From an uncultured Lachnospiraceae bacterium (GTDB lineage: Bacteria; Bacillota; Clostridia; Lachnospirales; Lachnospiraceae): DNA of 40,297 nucleotides. Below are positions 40,239 through 40,297 of this stretch, piece after piece. Within the stretch, counting starts at the first letter, position 1. Every line of letters starts with the position of its first letter. Under the pieces are notes generated by a model, which saw nothing but the letters and a program-made list of their open reading frames with translations, searched no databases and was not told the DNA's origin. A program made the translations under genes and the position numbers. The stretch lies in the NCBI GenBank assembly GCA_947589315.1, contig CANPZE010000025.1, positions 1 through 40,297 of the forward strand, given 5' to 3'.

Positions 40239-40297
40239 ATGTCCATTATGGATCTGACAGCCGTGGAGCTGGGAAAGAAAATAAAGGCGGGAGAGCT
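40239..40297 (+). CDS. gatA: Asp-tRNA(Asn)/Glu-tRNA(Gln) amidotransferase subunit A, N-terminal fragment
   Basis: Only the first 19 or so residues are in the window: MSIMDLTAVELGKKIKAGE and onward. They match the usual GatA opening (DLTAxELxxKIKxGEL). GatA is the glutaminase subunit that releases ammonia. The ATG lies 21 bases after gatC, with GAGGAAAGGA upstream. The rest of the gene, and presumably gatB, lie beyond the right edge. Confidence 0.9.
   Translation, partial: MSIMDLTAVELGKKIKAGE

Noticed and set aside
1-40297. CRISPR arrays, insertion sequences, prophage or integration sites
   Set aside because: No spaced repeats, transposase, integrase or duplicated tRNA end was found; the two tRNA-Pro copies lack flanking repeats.

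Overview
The window looks like chromosomal DNA from a Gram-positive anaerobe of the Lachnospiraceae (Clostridia). The evidence is the prmC-prfA block behind a YqhQ/DUF1385 gene, a T-box leader with consensus TTGACA/TATAAT promoters, strong AGGAGG ribosome sites, a GatCAB amidotransferase operon beside aspS, L,L-diaminopimelate aminotransferase, and a DUF1292/DUF1002 gene complement. I saw no phage, insertion sequence or CRISPR array. The genus is inference only.

Layout. 1-2571: end of a YqhQ-like membrane protein (with an apparent one-base frameshift at a T-run), then prmC and prfA. 2708-3223: a Cu/Zn superoxide dismutase-like protein. 3297-10358: one + strand gene string from its own promoter: a two-domain sulfotransferase, MoxR ATPase, DUF58 protein, membrane transglutaminase, acidic DUF1292 protein, and a NYN nuclease with two LOTUS domains. 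10371-12974: palindromes and an extended -10 promoter, a response regulator fused to ComFB, then proS and a terminator. 13072-15347: a GGDEF protein with an altered active-site motif and an MntE-like cation exporter.

15394-26992: amino-acid biosynthesis. A consensus promoter drives leuC-leuD; tarI-tarJ (CDP-ribitol synthesis) and an unrecognised surface protein follow; a second promoter with two dyads precedes leuB-ilvD-ilvB-serC-serA, closed by a terminator. 27026-29939: folC-folE-folP and a two-way terminator. 29983-31767 (- strand): a membrane-anchored protein with an Asp/Tyr repeat tail, divergent from a three-gene ABC-2 exporter (31949-35087).

35186-35373: two - strand tRNA-Pro genes identical except at the wobble base (CGG versus AGG); their terminator lies over the 3' end of the convergent permease gene. 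35534-40297: a T-box leader whose specifier reads as AAC (Asn), then aspS, dapL, a DUF1002 protein, a terminator, gatC and the start of gatA. The Asn specifier fits a non-discriminating AspRS that makes Asp-tRNA(Asn) for GatCAB.

The best leads are the Asn-type T-box on aspS with gatCA nearby, the tRNA-Pro wobble pair, the sulfotransferase-MoxR-DUF58-transglutaminase operon, the response regulator-ComFB fusion, and tarIJ inside the leucine locus. No wholly new system can be demonstrated from sequence alone.
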